A stretch of 64,000 bases of DNA from Salibacter halophilus. Its GTDB lineage: Bacteria > Bacteroidota > Bacteroidia > Flavobacteriales_G > Salibacteraceae. The notes beneath the pieces were generated by a model, which saw only the letters and a program-made list of their open reading frames with translations, ran no database searches and was not told the DNA's origin. Shown in pieces: positions 63,287 to 64,000 of the stretch (within the stretch, counting starts at the first letter, position 1; every line of letters starts with the position of its first letter). Made by a program: the position numbers and the translations under genes. Location: positions 62,001-126,000 of the forward strand of contig NZ_WACR01000005.1 in NCBI RefSeq assembly GCF_008806325.1, given 5' to 3'.

Positions 63287-64000
63287 CTAAGCCAGGCCTT
63301 TAGCTGCCAGGTAACGCTCGGCATCAAGAGCTGCCATACAACCTGTACCTGCTGCTGTAACAGCCTGGCGATAAACTTTATCAGCCGCATCACCTCCAAC
63401 AAAAACACCATCTACATTTGTTTTTGCTGTTCCCGGCTTTACTTTGATATAGCCTACTTCATCCATATCAATCCAGTCTTTGAATACATCTGTATTGGGT
63501 TTGTGACCAATTGCTACGAAGAAACCGGTAACCGGAATTTCAAATTCTTCATTCGTTTGGTTATTCACAAACTTTGCTCCTTCAACCTGCTCTTCACCTA
63601 ATACTTCAACAGTTTCAGTGTTCCAGTGAATTTCGATATTCTCAGCCTTTTCAACACGTTCCTGCATGATTTTAGAAGCTCTCATTTCATCGCGTCTCAC
63701 AATCATGTGGACTTTTTTACAGAGCTTAGCGAGGTAAGATGCTTCTTCACAAGCTGTATCTCCACCTCCAACTATTGCTACTTCCTGGCCTTTGTAGAAG
63801 AACCCGTCACAAACGGCACAGGCCGATACTCCGCCACCGCTGTTTCTCAATCGTTGTTCAGATTCTAATCCCAGCCATTTTGCTGACGCTCCGGTAGAAA
63901 TGATTACCGTGTGCGCCTCAATCGTCTTTTTCCCATTATCCACTTCAACTTTGTGAACCGGTCCTGAGAAGTCAACCTTTGAAACCCATCCATTGCGGAC
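63287..64000 (-). CDS. trxB: Thioredoxin-disulfide reductase (C-terminal part)
   Basis: The final 238 codons of a flavoprotein that reduces thioredoxin with NADPH; the N-terminal part lies past the window end. The redox pair CAVC is in VSACAVCDGFFYKGQEVAIV, followed by the NADPH-binding VGGGDTACEEASYL. The closing GVFVGGDAADKVYRQAVTAA matches the FAD-binding C-terminal region. A terminator lies just downstream. Confidence 0.93.
   Translation of the reverse strand, partial: VRNGWVSKVDFSGPVHKVEVDNGKKTIEAHTVIISTGASAKWLGLESEQRLRNSGGGVSACAVCDGFFYKGQEVAIVGGGDTACEEASYLAKLCKKVHMIVRRDEMRASKIMQERVEKAENIEIHWNTETVEVLGEEQVEGAKFVNNQTNEEFEIPVTGFFVAIGHKPNTDVFKDWIDMDEVGYIKVKPGTAKTNVDGVFVGGDAADKVYRQAVTAAGTGCMAALDAERYLAAKGLA

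Overview
The window looks like chromosome from a member of the Bacteroidota, most likely Flavobacteriales. It carries a PorP/SprF-type protein paired with an OmpA-type partner, two proteins ending in type IX secretion (T9SS) sorting domains, a choice-of-anchor-L protein, a DUF6089-like barrel, weak ribosome binding sites, and a heavy-metal RND pump fused to its outer-membrane factor, which is a Bacteroidota habit. I found no rRNA, tRNA, CRISPR array, integrase or phage gene. Gene function here is inferred from protein motifs read by eye; no database search was possible.

Layout. 1-2716: T9SS-type PorP and OmpA/TPR/beta-propeller pair. 2717-4860: AT-rich accessory stretch with a lipoprotein cassette between 103-bp direct repeats, then a REP-associated transposase (RAYT) with its REP hairpins in a 75-bp tandem repeat. 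4873-8845: arsenic operon behind a palindromic operator (arsR, arsM, a CX5R phosphatase/arsenate reductase, ACR3 efflux, ArsO-like flavoprotein). 8847-11544 (minus): ZIP-like transporter, secreted protein, RimK and a RimB-like protease. 11667-17266: secreted T9SS protein, choice-of-anchor-L/OmpA fusion, universal stress protein, and a histidine-kinase-like protein lacking its ATPase domain. 17377-24881: DPP-IV peptidase followed by two POT peptide transporters, then two periplasmic thioredoxins and a DUF1801 protein. 24906-31522: mostly AT-rich, poorly conserved small membrane proteins and lipoproteins, with a MORN protein, a HEPN-like protein, a hydrolase and a secreted beta-lactamase-fold protein. 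31539-37926: desaturase, endonuclease III, divergent lipid kinase and App1-type phosphatase, superoxide dismutase, a 253-bp MITE-like element and a methyltransferase. 37960-44797: heavy-metal efflux operon (His/Cys-rich small protein, RND-TolC fusion, adaptor, CDF exporter). 45489-49720: sbcD-sbcC, followed at once by a perfect 50-bp palindrome. 49872-64000: M1 peptidase/HupE/DUF6702 operon, MerC-like protein, C1 peptidase, hybrid sensor kinase, YchF, DnaQ/GIY-YIG nuclease, DUF6089 barrel and the 3' part of trxB.

The most striking signal is not a gene. A 10-bp word, GGTCAGADCC (D = A, G or T), occurs exactly 29 times (16 plus, 13 minus), where about 0.3-0.5 would be expected by chance. All copies lie in coding sequence, in all reading frames and without strand bias, and they are absent from the AT-rich accessory segments. 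This is the behaviour of a genome-wide signal such as a DNA uptake sequence, or less likely a Chi-like or methylation site.
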